Source: UTCHB3 sp964625575 (GTDB taxonomy: Bacteria; Bacteroidota; Ignavibacteria; Ignavibacteriales; Ignavibacteriaceae). From it: 64,000 nucleotides of DNA. Both the position numbers and the translations under genes were made by a program. The stretch lies in NCBI GenBank assembly GCA_964625575.1, contig CAZVBQ010000001.1, positions 124,001-188,000 of the forward strand, read 5' to 3'. Positions within the stretch are counted from its first letter, which is position 1, and the number at the start of each line of letters is the position of its first letter. The notes beneath the pieces are model-generated. The model did no database searches. It saw nothing but the letters and a program-made list of their open reading frames with translations, and was not told where the DNA came from. Positions 36,037-44,940 of the stretch are shown here, piece by piece.

Positions 36037-36636
36037 TCACAAAAAATTAAAAAGTAAAAGTGTGTTTACCAGACCTGCCAATGCCCCGGCCGCCAACTGC
36101 GCGTGCGTATGGCAGTCGAGCGTCTTCCTCGCCCAGGCGAGCAACAATATTACAGGTATGCCTGCCAAGCCATAAACACCTGTAGCGAAAATCAAGGTTC
36201 CGGTAAAACCTCCGGCACCCATTGTGTGAGCGCTAATTTTCCAGAACAGGTTAACTAAAAATAAGAATATCAGATTAAAAAGATAAATAATATAAAGGGA
36301 ATGAACCTCAGCCGAAAAATTTCCCCACGGAATCAGCAACAATCCGGAGGAGATCACAATAATGAAAACAACATAAGGGATGTGTCGCTCGGAACGGATA
36401 CGGGCATCGGGATCGGCAATTTTCCCCTTCCGCAAGAACAGAATAAAGATCAGAACCGGAAGGAGAACTGTAAAAAGGGATGTGTAGAAAAAAATGATCC
36501 GGGCGGAATCCGGATCACGTTCAAAATTAGATATAACAAAAGAAAATGAGAGGAGATTCAGAACCGGGGGCAAGAAAAGATAAGAGAGTATTTTTGCAAA
36601 TTTTATCTCTCTAACCCGGTTATCTGAACGGATCAT
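36037..36636 (-). CDS. PAP2-like integral membrane protein
   Basis: A 199-residue protein with five or six hydrophobic segments and no signal peptide. Motifs resemble a degenerate PAP2 phosphatase: an Arg-rich loop RIRSERHIPY, then KISAHTMGAGG (in place of PSGH), then LDCHTHAQLAAGALAGL (in place of SRx5Hx3D, with Gln for Asp). Lipid phosphate phosphatase activity is therefore possible but unproven. The ATG overlaps dusB by 4 bp; polX follows after 4 bases. Confidence 0.6.
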   Translation of the reverse strand: MIRSDNRVREIKFAKILSYLFLPPVLNLLSFSFVISNFERDPDSARIIFFYTSLFTVLLPVLIFILFLRKGKIADPDARIRSERHIPYVVFIIVISSGLLLIPWGNFSAEVHSLYIIYLFNLIFLFLVNLFWKISAHTMGAGGFTGTLIFATGVYGLAGIPVILLLAWARKTLDCHTHAQLAAGALAGLVNTLLLFNFL

Positions 36637-37637
36637 GCTTGCTGAAAATTTGCGTAAGGCTGCTCAAGCTCTGAAAGGTATTTTTCATACCCCCGGAGAA
36701 GGTCTTCCACCTGTGAGAACTCGAGGAGTTTCATAAGCTCTTGGCGGATGTGGCTTGCATTATTAAGACCTTTAAGATAACCCGAGTAATATTTTCGTTG
36801 CTCGAGAATTGCCCTTTTTTCACCTTTTACCATGGTGGCAAGCTCAAGATGTCGCAGACAAACCCTGATCCTCTCATCATAAGGTATCTCATCCCGTATG
36901 GGCAATCCTTCTAAAAGTCTTTTTGCATCCTTGAATATCCAGGGGTAGCCTATCGCACCACGCGCGATCATTACCGCGTCGGCAGTGGTTTCATTAAAAG
37001 CTTTCACCACATCTTCAGCCGTCATCACCCCGCCATTGAGAGCAACCGGAATTGAAACAACCTCTTTAACCTTGTTTATCCATTCCCACTCGGCATCACC
37101 CTTGTGACCCATACTTCTGGTTCTGCAATGAACTGTCAGGGCTTTAACACCCACATCTTCAAGCCTTTTCGCCACTTCGAGAATGTTCACAGAATCGAGA
37201 TCCCAACCTATTCTGGTCTTTACCGTAACCGGGAGTTGTACAGCATCAACCACCGCCTTTATTGTAGTTTGCATCGTCACTGGATCTTTAAGCATTCCCG
37301 CGCCGGCTCCACAAGCAACAACCCCTTTTACCCAACAACCTGCATTGATATCGATCAACTCGGGTTGGAGTTCCTCAGCTATCCTTGCGGCATCAACCAT
37401 GGCTTCAACTCTTCCGCCATAAATCTGAATGCCCACAGGGCGCTCCTCATCTATTATACGGAGCTTTTTGTGGGTTTTCTCATTCTTACGGATTATCCCC
37501 TCGGCGTTCACAAACTCGGTGTAAACAACATCAGCACCGAGTTCCCGGCAGACAAGTCTGTAGGAAATGTCGGTTACATCTTCCATTGGCGCGAGTAAAA
37601 GCGCTCTTTCCTTTTCAATCGGACCTACTTTAAACAT
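36633..37637 (-). CDS. dus: tRNA-dihydrouridine synthase (DusB-like)
   Basis: FMN enzyme that reduces uridines in the tRNA D-loop using NADPH. The 334-residue protein begins with LLLAPMEDVTDISYR and has VGIQIYGG, the catalytic-Cys segment INAGCWVKGVVACGAGAGML, VKTRIGWD, LTVHCRTRSMGHKGDAEW and the FMN phosphate loop ALNGGVMTAEDV. The residue after the catalytic Cys is Trp, where Pro is usual. It overlaps the MFS gene by 8 bp. Confidence 0.93.
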   Translation of the reverse strand: MFKVGPIEKERALLLAPMEDVTDISYRLVCRELGADVVYTEFVNAEGIIRKNEKTHKKLRIIDEERPVGIQIYGGRVEAMVDAARIAEELQPELIDINAGCWVKGVVACGAGAGMLKDPVTMQTTIKAVVDAVQLPVTVKTRIGWDLDSVNILEVAKRLEDVGVKALTVHCRTRSMGHKGDAEWEWINKVKEVVSIPVALNGGVMTAEDVVKAFNETTADAVMIARGAIGYPWIFKDAKRLLEGLPIRDEIPYDERIRVCLRHLELATMVKGEKRAILEQRKYYSGYLKGLNNASHIRQELMKLLEFSQVEDLLRGYEKYLSELEQPYANFQQA

Positions 37638-38829
37638 TTGCTATCTTGGGCTTTAAAATCGAGTTATACGAACTGTAACAATAGAATGAAAGTGCAAGAG
37701 CCACCACGGCACCTGTAAAGAACGGCACCTGATATCCGAGATACTGAAACGCGAATCCTCCCCACAAAGGGCCCAACACCCTGGCGAGTGAAGAGAGTGA
37801 CTGATTAAGCCCCAAAACTTTTCCTTGTTCGGCTTCTGAGGTCACTTGCGAAATCAAACTTAGAAGTATGGGCTGAAGAGCCCCCGTTCCAACTGACATC
37901 AAACCCAGTATTAATCCCATTAATACAATGGTTGAGCCAAAAGGAATCAGCGCGAGACCCACAGTCAGACTGACGAAACCCACGAGTAACAACTGAAGCT
38001 TCGTGAACCGTTTTGTCAGCCGCCCCATCATGAAGCCTTGCATGAATGCGGAAACTATCCCCATTACACCAAACAACATTCCGTTATCAAAATCGGTGAA
38101 CCCGAAATGTCCGCTTCCGAGTATGGCGAATGTACCATAGATGTTTGCGATCGAGAAAGTCAGAAAGAATGTAAGGGTGATGACAAACAGTGATGGTTTG
38201 TTTTTGAAAACGGCACCAAATGAAATAAAATCGAATATTTTTTTTCTTCTGAATGAGTCATCGGGTACAGCACCCTTCTTTAATGACTCAGGCAAGTAAA
38301 CCATGCTCAGAACAAAGGCAATAACCGAAAAAGATGCCGAGGCAAAACCGGTAACCATGTAGCCAAAACCTGAAAAGATGCCACCGAGCATTGGACCGAA
38401 TACAAACCCGAGACCGAAAGCAACTCCGATCAGACCCATTCCCTTTGCCCTCTCCTGAGGAGTGGTAACATCAGCAATGTAAGCCTGGGCAACCCCGATG
38501 CTGCTGCCGCCAATTCCCGCGATAACACGTGCTGCAAGAAGCATGATGAATGAATGGGTGAAAGCGAACAGGATGTAACCCGCGGCGTTCAAAAGCAATG
38601 AAACCAGGATAATGGTCCGCCTTCCAAACCTGTCGGACAGTGAGCCAAAGATAGGATTGAAAATGAATTGGGTCAGTGAATACGCGGCGACAATAATTCC
38701 GATTGCCGACTCACTTACCCCCAAAACCTTGAACGCAAATGTAGGTATGATCGGGATCAGAATTCCGAATCCTAACAGGTCGATGAAGACCACAAGGAAG
38801 ATTAAAGAGAGTGGGAGATTCTTCTTCAT
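37630..38829 (-). CDS. MFS efflux transporter, TetA/drug:H+ antiporter-1 type
   Basis: A 399-residue 12-helix major facilitator. It shows the TetA-like opening VVFIDLLGFGILIPIIPTF, motif A GSLSDRFGRRTIILVSL between helices 2 and 3, and motif C-like GVAFGLGFVFGPMLGG in helix 5, which marks antiporters. Family knowledge points to drug or metabolite export; no substrate can be assigned and resistance should not be inferred. A terminator of the upstream unit lies just before it. Confidence 0.88.
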   Translation of the reverse strand: MKKNLPLSLIFLVVFIDLLGFGILIPIIPTFAFKVLGVSESAIGIIVAAYSLTQFIFNPIFGSLSDRFGRRTIILVSLLLNAAGYILFAFTHSFIMLLAARVIAGIGGSSIGVAQAYIADVTTPQERAKGMGLIGVAFGLGFVFGPMLGGIFSGFGYMVTGFASASFSVIAFVLSMVYLPESLKKGAVPDDSFRRKKIFDFISFGAVFKNKPSLFVITLTFFLTFSIANIYGTFAILGSGHFGFTDFDNGMLFGVMGIVSAFMQGFMMGRLTKRFTKLQLLLVGFVSLTVGLALIPFGSTIVLMGLILGLMSVGTGALQPILLSLISQVTSEAEQGKVLGLNQSLSSLARVLGPLWGGFAFQYLGYQVPFFTGAVVALALSFYCYSSYNSILKPKIANV

Positions 38830-38860
38830 TAAATTTCGTAAAAATAAAACCCAAATTTAC

Positions 38861-38895
38861 AAAAAAAAAGCCACTCGAGATCAACCCGGGTGGCT
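38861..38895 (-). terminator. Rho-independent terminator after the H1-like gene
   Basis: On the minus strand a 9-bp stem (AGCCACCCG / CGAGTGGCT with one G-T pair) is followed by nine T. It lies 29 bases past the H1-like stop and separates that unit from the MFS gene. Confidence 0.85.
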
Positions 38896-38923
38896 AAACT
38901 AATTGTGCTGGGTTCAGTTCAGA

Positions 38924-39109
38924 CTATTCAGGCTTACGTGAGTTCTTTGTATCCTGAACATCTTCGCGAAGTTCTTGAGCACGTTTTTTCAAATCGCTAA
39001 GACTTTTTCTGATCCTTGTACCTGCAGCAGATTGTCCTTTTTCGTAGAATTTGTGGAAATCGGGTTCCATGCTCTGAACCATTTCCAATAGTTCCTTGTA
39101 TTTCTCCAT
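38924..39109 (-). CDS. Small histone-H1-like DNA-binding protein
   Basis: A 61-residue, highly charged helical protein. The sequence plan (MEKYKELLEMVQSMEPDFHKFYEKG, AAGTRIRKSLSDLKKRAQELREDV) matches the short Hc1/H1-like proteins of Bacteroidota, which are expected to coat DNA as nucleoid proteins. No further domain. A good SD (TAGGAG) precedes the ATG. It follows the Fe-S oxidoreductase by 19 bases and ends at a strong terminator, so it may be made from the long mRNA or from its own promoter. Confidence 0.8.
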   Translation of the reverse strand: MEKYKELLEMVQSMEPDFHKFYEKGQSAAGTRIRKSLSDLKKRAQELREDVQDTKNSRKPE

Positions 39110-39128
39110 ATAATTGCTCCTATGTTAT

Positions 39129-41126
39129 TTATGGATGTGTGTTTAAGTTTTCAAATACAATTTCGGCTATGTCTTTAACCTGTACATCTTCAGATTTTTC
39201 CAGTGTTTTCACACCATCAGTCATCATCGTCATACAGAAAGGACAAGCCGTGGCGATAGTTTGCGCGCCGGTTTCAACCGCCTCCTTGCTTCGTTCCAGA
39301 TTTACCCTGCCACCTTCGGAATCTTCCATAAACATCCTTCCGCCGCCCGCACCGCAACAGAAACCACGTGAACGGCTTCTCTCCATTTCAACTGGTTGTT
39401 TACCGGTTGCAGAAGCGACAAGATTCCGCGGAGCATCATAAATTTCATTGTATCTGCCAATATAACAAGAATCGTGATATGTTGTCGAGGTTTGGGTCAC
39501 ACCGGATTCAACTTTTACTTTACCGGCTGAAACAAGTTCTTCGATCATTTCAGAGTGATGCTTCACCTCATAATTACCGCCAAACTGCGGGAATTCATTC
39601 TTTAACGAATTGTAGCAATGTGGACAAGCAGTTACAATCTTCTTAACACCATAGTTGTTGAGTGTTTCAATATTCGATTGCATCAAGGTTTGAGCAAGGT
39701 ATTCATTGCCAAGTCTGCGGGTAGTGTCACCGTTGCATTGTTCCTCGCTGCCGAGAATTCTGAAATCGATTCCGGCTTGCTGCATGATACCGGCGAATGC
39801 CTTGGAAACTTTTTTATATCTGTCATCAAAAGAGCCTGCGCATCCGACCCAAAACAGGTACTCTGTGTTGCTGTCTTCTGCCATTGTCTTTATGCCAAGG
39901 CCTTCAGCCCAAGCTCCCCTTTCGGAGGCAGGAAAAGCCCAAGGCGAACCATTATTTTCAAGACTTCTGAAAGTATTGTTCAGTTCTTGCGGGAAATTCG
40001 ATTCCATCAGAACCAAATGGCGCCTCATATCGACGATTGAGCCCACATGCTCGATCATTACGGGGCATTCCTGAACGCAGGCGGCACACGTGGTGCACGA
40101 CCAAAGTTCCGCCTCCGATGTGTAGTTTGGTACAAGGGTTCTTTCGATCACCTCGCCGTCACCACCACCTCCGAGAAGAATGGGTCCCTTATCAAGGGTT
40201 CTGTCCCTGATATCGGTTATGATCTTTCGTGGCGAAAGCGGTTTCCCTACAGTATTGGCAGGACAAACTGACTCGCATCTTCCGCATTCCGTGCAAGAAA
40301 ATCCGTCGAGCAATTGCTTCCATGTGAATTTTTCGATGTCATTCACGCCAAAGTACTCGGCTTTTTCATCATTAAGATCAAGTGGCTTAAGCTGGGCCCT
40401 CTTCTCCTGTGGATCTGCAAAGTAGACGTTGGGTATCGAAGTAATCACATGCAGGTGCTTGGAATATGGCAGGTAGTTGAGGAATCCGAGAACCAGGATC
40501 ACGTGCATCCACCAGAACACTTCGAACGCGTTCTTCGCCACTTCGGGACTCGCAAAAAAAGTTGCCAGATGTTTAGTGACAGGCCTGATCTCCCAGTCAG
40601 CAAGCACGAAATTTTGCTTTGCCACATGAGCAGAGTTCTGACCGATCATTGAAAGCACTACAAGCATGATCAAAACAAGGATCACAGCCGCGTCCATCTT
40701 CCCTTCTTTATCAACCTCGAGCCTCTTAACGCGAAGGATAAATCTCCTGTAGAGGGAGATCAGTACGGAAAGAACAACCAGAACACCAAGCACATCCTGG
40801 GTTATCGTTATCATACTGAAAAGAGGTCCGAGGAAAGCAAAGGTGAACTCATGCGCGAAACCTTGAATGAATGATTCGAGAACCGCGGTTATGAAGAGTA
40901 CAAAGCCCCAAAAGATAAGGGCATGAACAATACCTGCAACAGGTTCCCTGAAAAGCTTTGTCTGGGCTATCGCAATCACAAATACATTTTTGATCCGTGC
41001 ACCGATATTGTCAAACCGGTTCTCAGGTTTGCCAAGCTTTAACAAAGACAATATTCTTTTGGCGCTGAAACCAAAAAAGATGAAAGCTGAGATCAGTACG
41101 ATCGAGAAAGCAATAGTCTTCGGCAT
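39129..41126 (-). CDS. Membrane Fe-S oxidoreductase (HdrD/GlpC-like with NarI-like anchor)
   Basis: A 665-residue protein with an N-terminal NarI/DsrM-like membrane domain of five or six helices (residues 1-230, several His that could bind haem b), two 4Fe-4S motifs (CTECGRCESVCP near 275 and CTTCAACVQECP near 335), and two CCG (DUF224) domains with CPHCYNSLKNEF and SRGFCCGAGGGRMF ... ATACPFCMTM. This is the plan of putative electron-transfer-flavoprotein:menaquinone oxidoreductases, which drain beta-oxidation electrons to quinone; heterodisulfide-reductase-like roles are also possible. No etfAB lies nearby. Enoyl-CoA hydratase at 33625 is loosely consistent. Confidence 0.85.
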   Translation of the reverse strand: MPKTIAFSIVLISAFIFFGFSAKRILSLLKLGKPENRFDNIGARIKNVFVIAIAQTKLFREPVAGIVHALIFWGFVLFITAVLESFIQGFAHEFTFAFLGPLFSMITITQDVLGVLVVLSVLISLYRRFILRVKRLEVDKEGKMDAAVILVLIMLVVLSMIGQNSAHVAKQNFVLADWEIRPVTKHLATFFASPEVAKNAFEVFWWMHVILVLGFLNYLPYSKHLHVITSIPNVYFADPQEKRAQLKPLDLNDEKAEYFGVNDIEKFTWKQLLDGFSCTECGRCESVCPANTVGKPLSPRKIITDIRDRTLDKGPILLGGGGDGEVIERTLVPNYTSEAELWSCTTCAACVQECPVMIEHVGSIVDMRRHLVLMESNFPQELNNTFRSLENNGSPWAFPASERGAWAEGLGIKTMAEDSNTEYLFWVGCAGSFDDRYKKVSKAFAGIMQQAGIDFRILGSEEQCNGDTTRRLGNEYLAQTLMQSNIETLNNYGVKKIVTACPHCYNSLKNEFPQFGGNYEVKHHSEMIEELVSAGKVKVESGVTQTSTTYHDSCYIGRYNEIYDAPRNLVASATGKQPVEMERSRSRGFCCGAGGGRMFMEDSEGGRVNLERSKEAVETGAQTIATACPFCMTMMTDGVKTLEKSEDVQVKDIAEIVFENLNTHP

Positions 41127-41138
41127 TTTATCTTGTTG

Positions 41139-41702
41139 CTACTTCTTTAATGATCTGAAAAGAAGTGAGGCGGCGAAAACTTTTACAACGGTGGAAAGTG
41201 AAAACACAATCACCCCGAGTTGAAGTGTAGTTTCAAAACTTCCTTTTATAAAAAGATCAAGATAGAGCGCGCCCGCAAGAAGGATCACTACATGAGCGGC
41301 GAAAAATGTAACCACTGAGGTAAAATAGTCAGATCTTTTTTCAATGATCGCGCCGGTCAACCAGGCTGCAACGGGAAAAGCGAGAAGATATCCACCGGTT
41401 GGCCCAAAAAGTCTTGCCAAACCCGGCGCCAGATCGGGTGATGTGGCAAATACCGGCAGTCCGGCGATTCCCATGGCAAGGTACGCGATCTGTGAATAAA
41501 ATCCTTTCTTTGAGCCAAGCACAGCGCCGGCAAGTACAACCATCATCGACTGAAGAGTTGTCGGAACCGGTTTCATTGGAATCGTAACCTGAGCAGCTAC
41601 TGCCATAAGTATGGCAAAAGACACTATCCCAAATAATGGATGTGTAATAACTTTTGATTTGATATAGGAATTAACACTATCAGTTCTTGTCTGCATCGAC
41701 AT
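41139..41702 (-). CDS. bioY: Biotin transporter substrate-binding subunit BioY
   Basis: S-component of an ECF-type or stand-alone biotin uptake system. The 187-residue, six-helix protein has the signature QVTIPMKPVPTTLQSMMVVLAGAVLGSKKG and GLPVFA, then FGPTGGYLLAFPVAAW. No EcfA/EcfT genes are adjacent, so it shares them from elsewhere or acts alone. It follows the alpha/beta hydrolase by one base. Confidence 0.95.
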   Translation of the reverse strand: MSMQTRTDSVNSYIKSKVITHPLFGIVSFAILMAVAAQVTIPMKPVPTTLQSMMVVLAGAVLGSKKGFYSQIAYLAMGIAGLPVFATSPDLAPGLARLFGPTGGYLLAFPVAAWLTGAIIEKRSDYFTSVVTFFAAHVVILLAGALYLDLFIKGSFETTLQLGVIVFSLSTVVKVFAASLLFRSLKK

Positions 41703-41703
41703 T

Positions 41704-42537
41704 TTAACCTCTTTGATTACTTCTGAAGAAATTATGAGTCTTTTCTAAAATAAATTCAAATTGCGTGGAGATATCCCCCGCGGGATGTGACATTTTAAAT
41801 GTATGATCAGACTTGGGTACGATCAAAATTTCAGATGATGGTGATTTCAATCTTTCAAAAATGAAACGCGCTTCTTGCACAGGAACTGTACCGTCGATTT
41901 CACCATGAACCACGAGAACCGGTTTGTCGATCTTCAGGATTGCTTTTTCGATTGAAAGTTCATCATTTGAATTGAGTTCAATATCTTCGGTAAAAGTCCG
42001 GTTGATCCTCATCATCTGACCGGTTCTGCTGTTCGGCAGTTCAATAAAACCGTTTTCCACCATCAGTTTCTTCTGCCGTTCGGTGAAACGGTCAACATTT
42101 GAAATTGAGGCCCACGTCGCTATGGCTGAAATCGCAGGAATCCCAGGGGCGACCAATAGAGCGACACCACCACCCCTGCTATGTCCAATAATGAACAAAT
42201 CACCATTTAAATTACAAAATTCTCCCGAAATAACACGATTAATTATCTCATTTAGCTCTTGTTTTTCGCGTGAGAAGGTGTTTTGGGCAAATTTATCCAA
42301 CTGATCAAAAATATCTGTCCCCGGAGATATGCCATTGTGCGAAAAATTGAATGTGATCGCGTGGTAGTTTTGCTGTTCAAAAAAAGCAGCCGCGACGGGG
42401 AAAAGCCCCCAGTCCTTAAAGCCTTTAAATCCGTGAACTATCACAACACAAGGTCTTGCTGCATCAGGATCATCCGAATAAAGATCGAGGTTTATCCTTT
42501 CGCCACGTGCAGTCTCAACAGAGAAATTATATTTCAT
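41704..42537 (-). CDS. Alpha/beta hydrolase (dienelactone-hydrolase/BAAT-like)
   Basis: A 277-residue cytosolic hydrolase starting at ATG 42537 (MKYNFSVETARGER); the longer frame adds a non-conserved hydrophobic leader. It shows VIVHGFKGFKDW (oxyanion loop), the nucleophile elbow IGHSRGGG, the acid in LVVHGEIDGTVP and the catalytic His in PKSDHTFKMSHPAG. A complete triad is thus visible. Substrate unknown. A linked bioY suggests nothing firm; a BioH-like role in biotin synthesis is not supported by sequence features. Confidence 0.8.
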   Translation of the reverse strand: MKYNFSVETARGERINLDLYSDDPDAARPCVVIVHGFKGFKDWGLFPVAAAFFEQQNYHAITFNFSHNGISPGTDIFDQLDKFAQNTFSREKQELNEIINRVISGEFCNLNGDLFIIGHSRGGGVALLVAPGIPAISAIATWASISNVDRFTERQKKLMVENGFIELPNSRTGQMMRINRTFTEDIELNSNDELSIEKAILKIDKPVLVVHGEIDGTVPVQEARFIFERLKSPSSEILIVPKSDHTFKMSHPAGDISTQFEFILEKTHNFFRSNQRG

Positions 42538-42682
42538 GAACGGTAAAATGCTACAAAAACGGCATAAAATCAAATAAATAGAAAAAAAATGTGTTAAAAA
42601 GCAATTTTTTTTCATCTAATCTTCCAAGAGTACCCAATTAGAGAAATATTTGTTATTTTAGCATCATGAAACATAAGATAAT

Positions 42683-43432
42683 ATGTCACTTTTAGTTATT
42701 CCATCGATTGATATAAAAAGCGGCAGGACAGTCAGGACGGTTCAAGGCATACCCGAACTGGGGTGTTCTGAGTACTGTGATGATCCGCTTGAAATGGCGA
42801 TGATCTGGCGAAGCGAAAACGCGAAAATGATCCACTTGGTGGATTTTGACGGGATTTACGGCGATACTTCTGTAAATCATTCCCTCGTCTCGGAAATTTG
42901 TTCGTCCGTGATCATACCGGTTGAATTTACCGGCGGTATCCGGAGCATTGCAGACGCAGAGTTTGCATTTGAAGCAGGAGTTTCCCGGATTGTTGTCGCT
43001 TCGGTCGTAATACAGAACAGAAAAGAATTTTACAGGATTTTCGATAAATTCGGCCCCTCAAGAGTGGTTGTGGGGATTGATGTTATAGATAATGAAGTGG
43101 TGATAAAAGGCCGGAGAGAAGCAACCGGCATTCACCCTGCCGACCTGGCATCGGAGCTCGCGGGCATAGGTGTGAACCGGTTTATTGTAACTGACGTTAC
43201 CAGGAACGGCATGCTTGGAGGACCAAACCTCACGCTTTCAAAAATGATCGCCGAAGTGACCGACCGAAGGGTCACTCATTCCGGTGGTGTGGCGAATAAA
43301 GCAGAACTGGATGCCGTGGCAAGTCTCGCGGAGTCGGGTGTTGATTCCCTGATCATTGGGAGGGCACTTTACGAGAACAGATTCCCCTGCCAGAAGATCT
43401 GGCGTCTTGCCGAAGCCGGTATTTACGATTAA
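42683..43432 (+). CDS. hisA: HisA-like phosphoribosyl isomerase
   Basis: HisA isomerises ProFAR to PRFAR in histidine synthesis. The 249-residue barrel has IPSIDIKSGRTVR (first catalytic Asp), LVDFDGIYGD, EFTGGIRSIADAE, GIDVIDNEVVIKG (second catalytic Asp region), TDVTRNGMLGGPN, THSGGVANKAEL and IIGRALYEN. All phosphate-loop and acid positions look intact. It stands alone: no other his gene is within the window, and a universal stress gene follows. A side role in another pathway is possible. No clear SD. Confidence 0.85.
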   Translation: MSLLVIPSIDIKSGRTVRTVQGIPELGCSEYCDDPLEMAMIWRSENAKMIHLVDFDGIYGDTSVNHSLVSEICSSVIIPVEFTGGIRSIADAEFAFEAGVSRIVVASVVIQNRKEFYRIFDKFGPSRVVVGIDVIDNEVVIKGRREATGIHPADLASELAGIGVNRFIVTDVTRNGMLGGPNLTLSKMIAEVTDRRVTHSGGVANKAELDAVASLAESGVDSLIIGRALYENRFPCQKIWRLAEAGIYD

Positions 43433-43449
43433 TTCCAAGGAGATAAGCG

Positions 43450-43929
43450 ATGATACAGTTCAAGAAAGTACTTGTTCCTGTTGATTTCAGCGATTATTCG
43501 ATTCAGGCATTAAAATTTGCCTCCGAGTTTGCCGGCATGTTCGATGCCGGGATCGTACTCGTTTACGTGGTTGAGCCGGTGATATATCCTCCGGATCTAA
43601 GCATAGGCCAAATAGCACTTCCGACCCTCACTTATCAAGTGGATGAAAGAGCTAAAGAGGAACTTGTAAGAATTGCTTCTGAAAATGTGGGTTCAAACAT
43701 AAAGGTGACACCGGTGGTTAAACTCGGTAAACCTTACCTTGAGATAATTGAGGTTGCAAGAGCGGAGGATGTTGACCTTATAATAATCTCCACCCACGGT
43801 CATACCGGAGTTGAACAGATCCTCTTTGGAAGCACTGCGGATAAAGTGGTAAGAAAAGCCCCGTGCCCCGTTCTTACTCTTAGAGAGCCTGTAAAAGGTT
43901 TTGATTTCAGGGAAAATCTTTCTAAATAA
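43450..43929 (+). CDS. Universal stress protein, UspA family
   Basis: A 159-residue single-domain protein beginning KKVLVPVDFSDYSIQALKFA, with the ATP-binding signature STHGHTGVEQILFGSTADKVVRKAPCPVL (G-x2-G-x9-GS plus T/S), so it belongs to the ATP-binding class. Probably expressed with the hisA-like gene (17-base gap, AAGGAG SD). Precise stress role unknown. Confidence 0.92.
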   Translation: MIQFKKVLVPVDFSDYSIQALKFASEFAGMFDAGIVLVYVVEPVIYPPDLSIGQIALPTLTYQVDERAKEELVRIASENVGSNIKVTPVVKLGKPYLEIIEVARAEDVDLIIISTHGHTGVEQILFGSTADKVVRKAPCPVLTLREPVKGFDFRENLSK

Positions 43930-43941
43930 CGGGTTTTTCTC

Positions 43942-44940
43942 TTAGGTACTTCTGTTCACTACGAAATCGACAAGTGAGAGAAGTGAAGATTTGTACTCCG
44001 ATTCCGGAAAGATCGCCAGGCAATTTTTGGCTTCACCGGCAAGTTCTTCAGCCTTGATCTGAGCTTTTTTAAGTCCACCAAACCTGATAACAAAATCGAT
44101 GATGGAGGAAACATTGTCTTTGTGTTTGATCTGCTTGATCTGTTTGATGATCTTTCCGGCTTCACTCTTACCTGCCGCGTCCATCGCGTAGATCAGCGGG
44201 AGTGTGATCTTTTTCTCTTTAATATCCCCTCCGATCGGTTTGCCGAATATCTTGGTCGTACCCTCATAGTCTAAAATATCATCTTTTATCTGAAAAGCGA
44301 TGCCGAGGAGGCTGCCAAATTTTCTTGCCGACTCCCTTTGTGCCGTGTCACTTGTGGCACTCATGGCACCAACATAACAACAGGTTTCTATTAGCGACGC
44401 TGTTTTATCAGATATCACGCGGAAATAGGTTTCTTCATCAATATCAAGTTTCCTCGACTTTTCAAGTTGAAGAAGCTCCCCTTCCGACATTCTTTTCACA
44501 GTCTCGGTGATAGTTTCAAGAAAATCATAATCTTTCGATTGCACCGAGAGCATCAACCCGCGGGCGAGAAGATAATCGCCGATCAACACCGAGGCCTTGT
44601 TTTTCCAAATCGCGTTTATAGAAGGAAATCCCCTTCTTTTATCGGCTTGATCAACCACGTCATCATGCACCAAAGTGGCAGTGTGCAGCAATTCCACCAT
44701 GGTAGCCCCGCGGTAGGTCCTGTCATTGTATCCACCACAAAGTCCGGCTGTAAGAAGTACAAGGGTTGGCCTTATCTTCTTCCCTTTTTGCTTCAGGATG
44801 AAGGAAGTGGCAATATCCAGCAAGCGGACATGCGATTTCATCGTAGATCTGAAGTGCCGGTTGAACTCTGTCAGACCATCCTTCACAGGTGCCAATACCC
44901 GGTCCATCACCGGTATGTTTATTTTTTCTTTACTGCCCAT
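43942..44940 (-). CDS. Trans-polyprenyl diphosphate synthase (IspB-like)
   Basis: Builds the long isoprenoid side chain of menaquinone. The 332-residue all-helical protein has the first Asp-rich motif LVHDDVVDQADKRRG, upstream KGKKIRPTLVLL, and the second motif FQIKDDILDYEG with GKPIGGDIKEKKITLPLIYA. It overlaps tatC by 22 bp if ATG 44940 is used; ATG 44904 (MDRVLAPVKDG) is an alternative. Chain length (C35 or C40) cannot be read by eye. Confidence 0.92.
   Translation of the reverse strand: MGSKEKINIPVMDRVLAPVKDGLTEFNRHFRSTMKSHVRLLDIATSFILKQKGKKIRPTLVLLTAGLCGGYNDRTYRGATMVELLHTATLVHDDVVDQADKRRGFPSINAIWKNKASVLIGDYLLARGLMLSVQSKDYDFLETITETVKRMSEGELLQLEKSRKLDIDEETYFRVISDKTASLIETCCYVGAMSATSDTAQRESARKFGSLLGIAFQIKDDILDYEGTTKIFGKPIGGDIKEKKITLPLIYAMDAAGKSEAGKIIKQIKQIKHKDNVSSIIDFVIRFGGLKKAQIKAEELAGEAKNCLAIFPESEYKSSLLSLVDFVVNRST

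Noticed and set aside
36633..37637. Trp instead of Pro after the catalytic Cys of the dihydrouridine synthase
   Set aside because: The catalytic Cys and all FMN motifs are present, and I cannot exclude that this variant is common in Bacteroidota; it does not argue for loss of function.
37630..38829. Antibiotic-resistance determinant (TetA-like)
   Set aside because: Motifs only show a drug:H+ antiporter-type MFS; family members have many substrates and there is no mobile context.
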